A model generated the notes under the pieces. That model was given only the letters and a program-made list of their open reading frames with translations. It searched no databases and was not told the DNA's origin. From positions 1 through 20,605 of the forward strand of contig JAZGGH010000164.1 of assembly GCA_036480335.1 (NCBI GenBank): a stretch of 20,605 bases of DNA, written 5' to 3'. The translations under genes were made by a program, and so were the position numbers. Each line of letters starts with the position of its first letter. Position 1 is the stretch's first letter. This document shows positions 1-6,892 of the stretch, one piece after another. The stretch is from JAZGER01 sp036480335 (GTDB taxonomy: Bacteria; Pseudomonadota; Gammaproteobacteria; DSM-19610).

Positions 1-343
1 AAAGAATGTGTAAAATAGTCTGTGGAAATTAGGATTGCCAGATTACCGTTATAGCCTGTTACCTGGTGTAGAATGATAGTTTGGTTGAAAAAGGGCTGTT
101 TGTTCGGTAGTAATTCGGGAAATAACACCTGGGGGTTTCTTCAAACAGCCTTTCTATGATTGGTTAGGACGAAATAATCGCACTCTGACCCGACAAGCGG
201 GTCAGGATCTCTGGGTAAGATCAAAGTTTGACAGTCATGGTCGTGTTCAAAAAACGACTTACCCCAGTGGTTTCGAAGTACAAAATGACTACAATCCCTT
301 TGGTCATCTTGAGAGGGTCATCAATGTAGCCAACGGAAAAACA

Positions 344-2389
344 TTGTGGACGGCCAATGCCATGGATGCTCAAGGGCATATCACAAGGCAAACGGTGGGC
401 AATAATATTGTCACGTTGCGGACGTATGACCCAGCCAGTGGGTATTTATCGCAAATTTCCACAGGCCTGGGATCCGGTGGCGCCATTCAGTCCCTCAAAT
501 ATACCTTTGATCCACTAGGAAACTTGCGGGAGCGTCTTGACAGGAATCAGGCCGATCTGACTGAACGTTTTAAATACGACAAACGCAATCGCTTAACCCG
601 TATAGACCTGGTAGGTATTGGCCAAAAACATTTTGATTATGATTCACTGGGCAATATCACTCAAAAAGGCTCTGTGACGGATTATGCTTACGGCGCAGGG
701 TCGGCGGGTCCGCATGCACTGACCTTGGCAAACGGCAAGCGTTATGGATATGACAAAAACGGCAACATGACCTGGGGCAGTGGTCGAACCCTCAAATGGA
801 CCAGCTACAATAAGCCAAAGGAAATCACAAAGGGTACATCGGTTATTAGTTTTGACTATGGCCCTGATCGTGCCCGTTATCGACAAATCAAAACCGACAA
901 TGGGGTTGCCACGACCACGTTGTATCTGGGTAAGTTGTACGAACAAATCAGCACCATCAGTGGCACAACGCTGCGGCATTATATCTATGCTGGCAGTCAA
1001 CAGATTGCTATCTATGATAAGCCGCAAGGCGCTGGTAGCACCAAACTGAGTTATGTATTTGCGGATCACCTGGGTTCCACAGATGTTGTGACCACTGCTG
1101 CCGGTGTTGTTACTGGCCGTCTCAGTTTTAATGCCTTTGGTGGTCACCGCAAATTGAACTGGCAGCCGAACAACATCCTTGGGCAATTACAAAATGCAGC
1201 CTTGTTGAGTACGACCCGAGGTTTCACCGGCCATGAACAACTGGATGTCGTGGGATTAATCCATATGAATGGCCGGGTCTATGATCCCGAGCTAGGTCGC
1301 TTTATCAGTGCAGATCCGCAAATACAGTATCCCAGTATTCTGCAAAGTTATAACCGTTACAGCTATGTGCATAATAATCCACTGAGTTATACAGATCCGA
1401 GTGGATTTGGCTTTGATATCAGTAATAAAATTGGCGATTTTTTTGATAACGCGCGCAATCTGCACAGGGATGCATTCAGGCATACGAATACGTATAAGCT
1501 GATGGATGCAAACAAAGATTATATAAAAAATCATAAATATGCGCAGACGGGAATTCAGATAGCCGCGTCATTTTACGGGCCTTTTGCAGCAGGATTAACC
1601 AGTGCGGCTATCGTGCATATGAATGGCGGGACGCGGGGAGAAATAACCAGAGCAGGTGTCATTGGTGTTATTAGCTCAGCTATAGGGGGTTTGGCATCAA
1701 ATGCGGGAGGCGGTATTATAGGGCAGGTAGCTGCATCGGCTGTCGCAGGAGGAGTCATCGCTGAAATGTCAGGCGGGGATTTCAAGACAGGATTTATTAC
1801 AGCGGGGATTACGGCAGGAATTATGCCGAGCATAGCCAATTCTTCAAGCTTAACCGGACCTGCTAGGGTTATAGCGGCAGCGGTAGTTGGTGGAACAGTG
1901 GCAGAAATTGGTGGTGGTAAGTTCGCAAATGGTGCTAAGACATTCGCATTCATGCAGTTGTTGACCGGGGCATCGAATTATTATGAAAGCGCTGTTGGTC
2001 GTAAGGCGAATCCGTTGCCAGGAAAGAATATAGCTGGACAAAATTCCTATGATCTTGATCCTAATACAGGTCAACAACTCCCTCAGGATACATTAATGAA
2101 TGTTATTGGATTAAATCGAGAAATGGATGGTTCTTGGCTGGATTTTTTCACGCAGGGAGGTCCTTTGAGCAAAGTGCTTAACATAGTTCCAGTGATGAAC
2201 GCGACTGGTGGTCTGCATGATTATTGGTTCAACTCAAAACAGTTGGAATGGGGTTTTGTAAATAATCTTGGTTCGATGGTGCCGGCAGCTGCGATCAGTA
2301 CCGGCGCTGTTTTTGGTAATTTTGTTCAAGGCTGGGAAAGTAATCCGATGGCGCTCAATCTCATGACACAGAGAGATAGAAGGCGATGA
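344..2389 (+). CDS. Rhs/YD-repeat protein, 5'-truncated, with unfamiliar C-terminal tip
   Basis: This is the C-terminal part of an Rhs/YD-repeat polymorphic toxin. Residues 1-170 carry YD-type repeats. The Rhs core follows, with DHLGST at 241-246, the signature GRVYDPELGRFISADP at 310-325, and NNPLSYTDPSG ending near 354. Residues 355-681 are the variable tip: a glycine- and alanine-rich hydrophobic stretch (about 400-535) and then a domain ending GWESNPMALNLMTQ. I do not recognise the tip as a known nuclease, deaminase or other toxin. The listed start is TTG with no good ribosome-binding site. The same frame stays open up to base 89, and Rhs-like sequence (YDWLGR) is readable from about 155, so the natural N-terminus is missing. 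Whole Rhs proteins are usually over 1000 residues. It is probably a displaced 3' end of a larger gene, or a pseudogene. Its stop overlaps the start of the next lipoprotein gene, as expected for a toxin-immunity pair. Confidence 0.85.
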   Translation: MWTANAMDAQGHITRQTVGNNIVTLRTYDPASGYLSQISTGLGSGGAIQSLKYTFDPLGNLRERLDRNQADLTERFKYDKRNRLTRIDLVGIGQKHFDYDSLGNITQKGSVTDYAYGAGSAGPHALTLANGKRYGYDKNGNMTWGSGRTLKWTSYNKPKEITKGTSVISFDYGPDRARYRQIKTDNGVATTTLYLGKLYEQISTISGTTLRHYIYAGSQQIAIYDKPQGAGSTKLSYVFADHLGSTDVVTTAAGVVTGRLSFNAFGGHRKLNWQPNNILGQLQNAALLSTTRGFTGHEQLDVVGLIHMNGRVYDPELGRFISADPQIQYPSILQSYNRYSYVHNNPLSYTDPSGFGFDISNKIGDFFDNARNLHRDAFRHTNTYKLMDANKDYIKNHKYAQTGIQIAASFYGPFAAGLTSAAIVHMNGGTRGEITRAGVIGVISSAIGGLASNAGGGIIGQVAASAVAGGVIAEMSGGDFKTGFITAGITAGIMPSIANSSSLTGPARVIAAAVVGGTVAEIGGGKFANGAKTFAFMQLLTGASNYYESAVGRKANPLPGKNIAGQNSYDLDPNTGQQLPQDTLMNVIGLNREMDGSWLDFFTQGGPLSKVLNIVPVMNATGGLHDYWFNSKQLEWGFVNNLGSMVPAAAISTGAVFGNFVQGWESNPMALNLMTQRDRRR

Positions 2390-2706
2390 AAAAGGTAAGG
2401 GACTTATTATTGGGTTGGATGTTTATGTCGATGTTGTCTTCATGTAGTGCGTTACCGACGCCACATGAGAATTTCAAGAACATTATGCAAAGTAACATTG
2501 GTAAGAGAGAAAGCGATCCATCTTCCTATCTATCGCGCTATCCTCAAAGAGTATTTGATAGTAAACATTTGCCAAATGGAAACACTGAAACTGAATATCG
2601 ACGTAGTGAGAAATGCAGAGTATTTTTTGAAATAGAATTAGATTCCCGCATCATTGTCGGTTGGCGCTTTGAAGGAAACGAGAAAGATTGCGACATTGTG
2701 CCGTGA
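2386..2706 (+). CDS. Small lipoprotein, candidate Rhs immunity protein (copy 1)
   Basis: A 106-residue protein with a lipoprotein signal: basic MKK start, hydrophobic core, and lipobox LSSC with the lipidated cysteine at 20. The mature part has HENFKNIMQSNIGK, LPNGNTETEY, a cysteine before VFFE, and a C-terminal GWRFEGNEKDCDIVP. The two late cysteines could form a disulfide. The start codon overlaps the Rhs stop (ATGA) and follows an AGAAGG ribosome-binding site, so the two genes are translationally coupled. A small gene directly after an Rhs tip is usually the cognate immunity gene. The lipoprotein signal would place it in the periplasm, which suggests the tip acts in the periplasm or on a membrane. 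That role is inferred from position and I know of no characterised homologue. Confidence 0.8.
   Translation: MKKVRDLLLGWMFMSMLSSCSALPTPHENFKNIMQSNIGKRESDPSSYLSRYPQRVFDSKHLPNGNTETEYRRSEKCRVFFEIELDSRIIVGWRFEGNEKDCDIVP
2406..2519 (+). repeat. Direct repeat, copy A (about 114 bp)
   Basis: This segment covers the signal peptide and the first part of the mature region of lipoprotein copy 1. It matches 2726-2839 base for base except at two positions (2480 and 2513), an offset of exactly 320 bp. Sequence identity drops sharply on both sides. The near identity indicates a recent duplication or gene conversion. Confidence 0.92.
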
Positions 2707-3026
2707 TAAAGAAAAGTTTGCTGTCATTATTGGGTTGGATGTTTATGTCGATGTTGTCTTCATGTAGTGCGTTACCGACGCCACATGAGAATTTCAAGAG
2801 CATTATGCAAAGTAACATTGGTAAGAGAGAAAACGATCCTTCATCGGATCTTTCTCGATATTCTCATTGGGTGGTGGGTCGCAGTGTGTTACCTAATGGG
2901 AATATCGAAACAGAGTTCCGGTGGAGAAGGCAGTGTCCTGTATTCTTCGAAATCGATACTTCTACACATACTATTATCGAATGGCGTTTTGAAGGCAGTG
3001 AGCTGGATTGCGAGATTGTGCCGTAG
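2703..3026 (+). CDS. Small lipoprotein, candidate immunity protein (copy 2, chimeric)
   Basis: This is a 107-residue paralogue of the preceding lipoprotein. I chose the GTG at 2703, which overlaps the TGA of copy 1 and gives a protein of matching length; an ATG at 2688 would lie inside copy 1. The lipobox is LSSC with cysteine 21. The signal peptide and first mature residues are almost identical to copy 1. The rest differs considerably while keeping LPNGN, the VFFEID segment and the WRFEGSELDCEIVP ending. The first codons match sequence that follows copy 3 (GATAAAGAAAAGTTTG), so the reading frame appears to be a fusion of a downstream spacer to a lipoprotein body. Its role is probably immunity against a related tip, by inference from the array. 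Confidence 0.75.
   Translation: MIKKSLLSLLGWMFMSMLSSCSALPTPHENFKSIMQSNIGKRENDPSSDLSRYSHWVVGRSVLPNGNIETEFRWRRQCPVFFEIDTSTHTIIEWRFEGSELDCEIVP
2726..2839 (+). repeat. Direct repeat, copy B (about 114 bp)
   Basis: Second copy of the segment at 2406-2519, with two mismatches over 114 bp. It encodes the signal peptide and early mature region of lipoprotein copy 2. The left end marks the point where spacer-derived codons join the lipoprotein body. Confidence 0.92.
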
Positions 3027-3034
3027 GTTTTAGT

Positions 3035-3110
3035 TGTAGTAGCTAAAATGTAACCTAACAGACACCTGTTGATAAACGGGTAACTGTCAGATCAAGTCTG
3101 AGCTACTACA
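3035..3110. mobile_element. 76-bp MITE-like element with 10-bp terminal inverted repeats
   Basis: The segment begins TGTAGTAGCT and ends with the exact reverse complement AGCTACTACA. An inner hairpin AACAG-ACAC-CTGTT is also present. There is no coding capacity. It lies in the spacer after lipoprotein copy 2. I cannot see a clear target duplication in the flanks, so it may be a miniature element or the residue of a larger insertion sequence. The family is not identified. Confidence 0.45.
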
Positions 3111-3218
3111 CGTTGGTTATAAATGGCCTTAAACCATTGACTACTTTATAACTCTACAATTTCTCAAAGGCTGTTCTATCTTTCCTCGATGTTATTGTCG
3201 TCTTTTTTCAGTTGTAGA

Positions 3219-3410
3219 GTTTGCTGTTCATTTTTATGATGCCCCAGACAAAACACCTCACATTGGATTTGATACGCAGGTGTGGTATTTCGAAGTAGCT
3301 GCCAGCTTGCTTCCATTAGTGTTGGGGCATCTATTGGTAATATTATTCATGGGTGGCAATCGAATCCAATACCGCTTTATCTGGCAACCCAGCCCTACAA
3401 CAGAGATTGA
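3219..3410 (+). pseudogene. Degraded Rhs C-terminal tip remnant
   Basis: The frame at 3324-3410 reads GASIGNIIHGWQSNPIPLYL and ends in TGA. It aligns with the end of the intact Rhs tip, GAVFGNFVQGWESNPMALNL. The same frame is similar upstream as far as about 3300, and then stops and frame changes interrupt it. It ends five bases before the start of lipoprotein copy 3, matching the toxin-immunity spacing at 2389. This is therefore a broken second tip that kept its partner. The first 80 bases also resemble 3743-3824. Confidence 0.65.
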
Positions 3411-3415
3411 AGAAG

Positions 3416-3733
3416 ATGAAAATAATATTCCAGTTCGTCATAGGGTGTATACTATTTACACCATTGATTTCCTGCAGCGCCATGACACCACATGAGAATT
3501 TTGTTTCAATAATGAGCTCTCAAATTGGTAAAAGTGTCGATGCTCCTAATTCTTACACAGGGGCATATCGTAAATATCGCGTATCAGAAACTAGATTGGA
3601 GAATGGAAATATTGAGGAAGAGTACAAACGCGGAAAAAGATGTAGGCATTTCTTCGAGATTGATAATAAGTCAAGCATTATTGTTGGCTGGCGCTTTGAA
3701 GGTAGCGAGAAAGATTGCGCGATAGTGCCGTGA
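3416..3733 (+). CDS. Small lipoprotein, candidate immunity protein (copy 3)
   Basis: A 105-residue paralogue of the two upstream lipoproteins, diverged throughout. The ATG at 3416 follows a weak GAAGAAG ribosome-binding site and gives a normal lipoprotein signal (MKIIF start, lipobox LISC, cysteine 20). An upstream in-frame ATG at 3353 would put a polar stretch ahead of the signal and lies inside the tip remnant. The conserved core is HENFVSIMSSQIGK, LENGNIEEEYKRGKRC, FFEID and GWRFEGSEKDCAIVP. The family-defining ending GWRFEG-x-E-x-DC-x-IVP is shared by all three copies, with one substitution in copy 2. Its own tip toxin is only a remnant, so it is best read as an orphan immunity gene. Confidence 0.78.
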   Translation: MKIIFQFVIGCILFTPLISCSAMTPHENFVSIMSSQIGKSVDAPNSYTGAYRKYRVSETRLENGNIEEEYKRGKRCRHFFEIDNKSSIIVGWRFEGSEKDCAIVP

Positions 3734-3742
3734 TAAAGAAAA

Positions 3743-3824
3743 GTTTGTTGTTCATTTTTTATGACACCTCAGGCAAAACACCGGTGCAGCGGGTTTGCTG
3801 TGCAGAGTGTGGTATTTCTGTAGC
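3743..3824 (+). repeat. Diverged repeat of the spacer/tip segment at 3219-3300
   Basis: Shares GTTTG(C/T)TGTTCATTTTT, CAAAACACC and GTGTGGTATTTC in the same order as 3219-3300. It directly follows the end of lipoprotein copy 3. It is probably the start of a third, nearly erased tip-immunity unit, cut off by the adjoining intron remnant. No intact reading frame is visible. Confidence 0.5.
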
Positions 3825-3932
3825 ACGCAAGAGTACTGTCGTACATTTTACCAAGTTAGCGACATAACATTGAGCTAAGATAGCCAGTTTATCGGCGTAG
3901 GCCATGACTTGTTGCCAGCCATGCCACCCTAA

Positions 3933-3966
3933 GAACCGTGCGTGCGAGTTTCCCCGCATACTGCTC
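3933..3966 (-). ncRNA. Group II intron domain V
   Basis: The minus strand reads GAGCAGTATGCGGGG, then AAACTCGCACGCACGGTTC, 34 bases in all, the normal domain V length. GAGC pairs with GGTTC at the base and TGCG with CGCA above it, capped by a tetraloop-like turn. The AGC of the catalytic triad region is present. Position 5 is A where C is usual, giving one mismatch in the lower stem, as expected for a decaying copy. Confidence 0.75.
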
Positions 3967-4026
3967 AAGCCGTCTCAAGGCTAGATACCCAGAGACCACA
4001 GCCCCCATTCTCATAAATGACTTCTG

Positions 4027-4350
4027 TTACATCGCTTCTTGTTTTCGATTTTTAATCCAGCGGTAATAGTTCGACCAGCCACTGATTTTAGGATTCAACA
4101 GTCGAATCAAATTTTTCAGTGGTGCAGGTAGGGTTGCTCTTAATGATGCCTCTGATCTCCGCCAAATGATTTTTAACGCTGTCTTTGGCTGGTTTGATCA
4201 GTATTTACCTTTGTATTTACGCAGGTTAAACCCCAGAAAGTCAAATCCGTTGTCGATGTGTGTGATGCGGGTTTTCTCCGGCGAGAGACTGAGTCCTCGC
4301 TTTTTCAGGAACTGCTCTACCGCAGGTTTTCTAGCCAGATGTCGTTGCAT
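4027..4350 (-). pseudogene. Group II intron reverse transcriptase/maturase fragment
   Basis: The first frame (from 4350) reads ARKPAVEQFLKKRG, LSLSPEKTRITHI and GFDFLGFNLRKYKGKY, then hits TGA at 4198. A second frame continues the protein with LIKPAKDSVKNHLAEIRGII. A third continues with LKNLIRLLNPKISGWSNYYR and ends at 4027. This order matches the end of the RT domain and the maturase (X) region of bacterial intron-encoded proteins. At least two frameshifts and the loss of the whole N-terminus, including the YADD active site, make it a clear pseudogene. It reads in the same direction as the intron domain V that follows. Confidence 0.82.
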
Positions 4351-5320
4351 CTAGTCTTCTGGTTGAACGCATTATTCGATTCATGTCAGGTCCTTTCGGT
4401 ACAACACCTGAAGGGTTTAATGCTTTCATGGAATAATAGCCCTGTTTGATATGATCAAAATTGACCGTCTCGGCAATACCGGGAAGATTGTATATGCGTT
4501 GCATGTAATCTGACACGGCTGGATAGTCGCGGATCTGAGCAAGGTTGGTTTTGAATAATCCGTAATAAGCGATATCAAACCGGACCAGTGTGACAAATGC
4601 TCTGATATCTGCTTCTGTCAGCTGATTCCCCACCAGATATTGCTGTTTTTTGAGGCTGTGCTGCAGGTAATCCAGGCTGTCGAACACGCCATCAACCGCT
4701 TCTTCGTAGGCAAACTGGCTGGTAGCGAACCCGGCTTTATAAACGCCATTGTTAAACGCGGTGTAAAGTCGTTCATTCATTGCATCAATGTCTGTTTGCA
4801 GGTTTTCAGGATATAGATCAATGTTGTTATCAGCCAGCGATCCAAAACCCCGATTCAGTATCCGTAATATATCGGCTGATTCATTGTTGACGATCGTTTG
4901 AAGCTTCTTGTCCCATAATACAGGTACCGTAACCTGGCCCGTATATTCAGAGTCTGCATGGCTGTAGAGTTGGTGCATATATGCATAGTTGTAAAAAGGC
5001 TCCTGATCCGATCCCGGATAATCACCGAAGCGCCAGCATTCATCACCAAGGAAAGGCTCGACAACGCTGACAGAAATAACCGATTCCAGTTTTTTCAGTT
5101 TGCGTGCCATCAGGGTTCTACATGCCCAGGGGCAGATCAGGGCGACATACAAATGATAACGGTTGGCTTCTGCGATAAAGCCCGCTTTCCCGGTTGGCCC
5201 TGCCTGACCATCCTCTGTTATCCAGTGTCTGAAAGTAGAGCTCTGGCGTTTGAATCGTCCCTTGTCATCAGAGGCCTGAATCGGGTTGAAATCTTGATGC
5301 CATTTTCCATTGATTAACAT
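4331..5320 (-). CDS. yqjG: Glutathionyl-hydroquinone reductase (Xi-class glutathione transferase)
   Basis: Reduces glutathionyl-hydroquinones to hydroquinones with glutathione, in the cytoplasm. The 329-residue protein has a thioredoxin-like N-terminal domain with the catalytic CPWA motif (cysteine 63, the Xi-class hallmark). Also visible are VTVPVLWDK, NNESADILR and an all-helical C-terminal domain with the N-capping segment LTEADIRAFVTLVRFD. The usual end of the family is near NPSGVVPKGP. The last 15-20 residues here (MNRIMRSTRRLDATTSG) are unlike the family and run into the group II intron remnant, so the native tail was probably replaced. The start ATG has an AAGGAA ribosome-binding site. 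It is the last gene of a three-gene set with yceI and a membrane protein, 11 bases after the latter. Function by family is confident; the substrate here is unknown. Confidence 0.9.
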   Translation of the reverse strand: MLINGKWHQDFNPIQASDDKGRFKRQSSTFRHWITEDGQAGPTGKAGFIAEANRYHLYVALICPWACRTLMARKLKKLESVISVSVVEPFLGDECWRFGDYPGSDQEPFYNYAYMHQLYSHADSEYTGQVTVPVLWDKKLQTIVNNESADILRILNRGFGSLADNNIDLYPENLQTDIDAMNERLYTAFNNGVYKAGFATSQFAYEEAVDGVFDSLDYLQHSLKKQQYLVGNQLTEADIRAFVTLVRFDIAYYGLFKTNLAQIRDYPAVSDYMQRIYNLPGIAETVNFDHIKQGYYSMKALNPSGVVPKGPDMNRIMRSTRRLDATTSG

Positions 5321-5331
5321 AATTTATTTCC

Positions 5332-6120
5332 TTAGTAATAACTGGATGAATCTGTCGTAGCAAATAGCCATATAAGGCTACTGCCAACCGCGAGCAGACT
5401 GATGCCAGAGGCATAGCGCCATTGGGTGATGAGCCCCTGCAGCAAGGCAAAAGTGATTAATGCTGCAGGTACAAGAGGAATGTTTGCATAGAGTATTGCA
5501 CTGGCAAGTAACCACAATGTCATAAAAGTGAGTAGCGATATCGTGCTTGTATCGAGCTGGTTGTGGCGCAGTTTTGTTGACAGTTCGTGGATTGAAAATG
5601 CGCCCAGAGTTGCTGCGATGACGGCGCACAGTTGTCCAATCAGCAGGCTACCTCCCAGACTGGATACCAGGGCAAGACCTGTATTACTGATAGCCAGTGT
5701 GAGCGCAGGGCTTGCAGGTGTTATCTGTGACAGGCGGAAAACAATGATGCCTGCGACAATAGAAAACAACAGCAATTCTGTAAAAAGCGTGATATCCGGA
5801 GCGTGTCTGATGACCGGCCAGGCAAGCAGACTGACGCCTGATACGAAGAACAGTATCCAAAGAATATTGATTGCGCCTGAAAGCTGTCTGTAATAAAAGC
5901 CTGTAACAACAAACAGAGCACTCATCAAGGCTATCCATTCGATAGCTTCTCCGGGAGGAAAAGCTGGAATACCAGCTATCCACAGATAACAGCCCAGCCA
6001 GATAGCGAAGACGGCAGGCAGGATAAACCTGCCGTGCTTCAATGTGAGTCGTTGCACCATGAATGACTGCAGTAAAGGCACAACCAGGCTCGATAAAACA
6101 AGCTGCACTTGCATTGACAT
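5332..6120 (-). CDS. Polytopic inner-membrane protein of unknown function
   Basis: A 262-residue, very hydrophobic protein with roughly eight to ten predicted membrane spans and few charged residues. One charged loop (about 185-200) contains HELSTKLRHNQLDTS. I do not recognise the family, and no transport or catalytic motif stands out. Its ATG lies two bases after the yceI stop, and the reductase gene starts 11 bases after its own stop, so the three are very likely co-transcribed. The setting between a lipid/quinone-binding YceI protein and a hydroquinone reductase makes a membrane-redox or quinone-related role possible, but this is only context. Confidence 0.75.
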   Translation of the reverse strand: MSMQVQLVLSSLVVPLLQSFMVQRLTLKHGRFILPAVFAIWLGCYLWIAGIPAFPPGEAIEWIALMSALFVVTGFYYRQLSGAINILWILFFVSGVSLLAWPVIRHAPDITLFTELLLFSIVAGIIVFRLSQITPASPALTLAISNTGLALVSSLGGSLLIGQLCAVIAATLGAFSIHELSTKLRHNQLDTSTISLLTFMTLWLLASAILYANIPLVPAALITFALLQGLITQWRYASGISLLAVGSSLIWLFATTDSSSYY

Positions 6121-6122
6121 GA

Positions 6123-6731
6123 TTACTGCTTGATCGCTTCGATATTCAGGGTAATGGTTATTTCATCGCCAATGCCATCGGCCATGTATGTCATGCCATA
6201 GTCGCTACGTTTGATGGTTGTACTGGCTCTGTATCCACTGCGGTAACCGCCCCAGGGATCCTTGCCAGCGCCTATAGCTGTGACGGCCAGTGTGACCGGA
6301 TTTTTCTTCCCATGTAACGAGAGTTTTCCCTCAATGGTTTCCGGTTCGCCGTTATCTGTGTAACTCACCTTGTCTGAAACAAAGGTTATTTCGGGGTGTT
6401 GTCGAGCATTGAAAAAATCTGGGCCACGCAGGTGATCATCACGTTTTTTGTGATTAGTATCAATGCTGGCAGTATCGATTGTCACCTTCACTGTCGAATC
6501 GCCCTTTGGCATCAATTTCAGATTGCCTTCAAGAGTATTGAAGCGACCAACCAGTTCGCTGGTACCAAGGTGATTGATTGAAAAAATAACCGACGTGTGA
6601 GCAGGGTCAATTTTGTAGTTGCCATCCGCAGCCTTTTCTGCGGTAGCGCTTTGTCCAAAAGAGATCAAGCCAATAACGGAGGCGGCAGAAATGGAGCGTT
6701 GCAGAGATTTGTAGAGAGTGGTGGTTTTCAT
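6123..6731 (-). CDS. yceI: YceI family periplasmic lipid/isoprenoid-binding protein
   Basis: Lipocalin-like periplasmic protein; members of the family bind polyisoprenoids or isoprenoid quinones. The start chosen is the ATG at 6731, preceded by a GAGGAA ribosome-binding site and followed by a signal peptide (about residues 1-31, cleavage after SATA). A longer frame reaches 6857 but has no comparable start signal. Family features seen: YKIDPAHTSVIFSINHLG at the N-terminus, the segment SIDTNHKKRDDHLRGPDFF, then ITFVSDK and IEGKLSLHGKKNPVTLAV, and a C-terminal RSDYGMTYMADGIGDEITI. At 202 residues it is normal length. It is the first gene of the set transcribed away from the LysR regulator. Confidence 0.92.
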   Translation of the reverse strand: MKTTTLYKSLQRSISAASVIGLISFGQSATAEKAADGNYKIDPAHTSVIFSINHLGTSELVGRFNTLEGNLKLMPKGDSTVKVTIDTASIDTNHKKRDDHLRGPDFFNARQHPEITFVSDKVSYTDNGEPETIEGKLSLHGKKNPVTLAVTAIGAGKDPWGGYRSGYRASTTIKRSDYGMTYMADGIGDEITITLNIEAIKQ

Positions 6732-6857
6732 AATACATTCCTCGTTGTTTACGTTAAGTGATATCACATCAGGAAGGTTTATTTGTCCGTCCCTGATGTG
6801 TGGATACAGTATCGACGCCTGCACAAATAAAGACAATAGTGATAAATATAGATACAC

Positions 6858-6876
6858 TGTCTACAAAATATAGACA
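6858..6876. promoter_or_regulatory. Palindrome in yceI-lysR divergent region, candidate operator
   Basis: TGTCTA-CAAAATA-TAGACA is a perfect 6+6 inverted repeat, 16 bases upstream of the LysR GTG. A second, overlapping pair TAGA(6849)/TCTA(6860) lies just upstream. The A/T-rich dyad between divergent genes is typical of a LysR-type binding site. No protein-binding evidence is available from sequence. Confidence 0.5.
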
Positions 6877-6892
6877 ATGGCGGGAGGCGGAA

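Larger units (their letters stand above)
3898..4351 (-). mobile_element. Group II intron remnant (3' portion)
   Basis: Read on the minus strand, this stretch holds the C-terminal part of a reverse transcriptase/maturase, then a 34-base domain V. A possible domain VI hairpin ends near CCTAC at about 3898. The 5' part of the intron (domains I-IV and the RT catalytic core) is absent. The left-hand break coincides with the end of the hydroquinone reductase gene. The element is therefore 5'-truncated and inactive. The exact 3' splice boundary is an estimate. Confidence 0.8.

Noticed and set aside
644..1186. 180-codon open frame on the minus strand inside the Rhs gene
   Set aside because: It mirrors the Rhs core, which is a clear family match on the plus strand, and it has no recognisable protein features.
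1573..1953. 126-codon minus-strand frame rich in Pro and Ala
   Set aside because: Antisense of the glycine/alanine-rich tip; composition explains the open frame.
3280..3495. 71-codon plus-strand frame before lipoprotein copy 3
   Set aside because: It runs through the degraded tip in a different frame from the tip homology and overlaps the start of lipoprotein copy 3.
2406..3824. CRISPR-like or integron-like array
   Set aside because: The repeats are coding lipoprotein segments and tip remnants with no regular spacer pattern, attC-like site or integrase.
3759..3968. 69-codon minus-strand frame
   Set aside because: It covers intron domain V and the tip-remnant repeat, which are better explained as RNA and decayed sequence.
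4166..4449. Two short plus-strand frames
   Set aside because: They are antisense to the intron RT fragment and the reductase end.
6732..6857. N-terminal extension of the YceI frame
   Set aside because: The ATG at 6731 has a GAGGAA site and begins a normal signal peptide; the extension covers the promoter and operator region.
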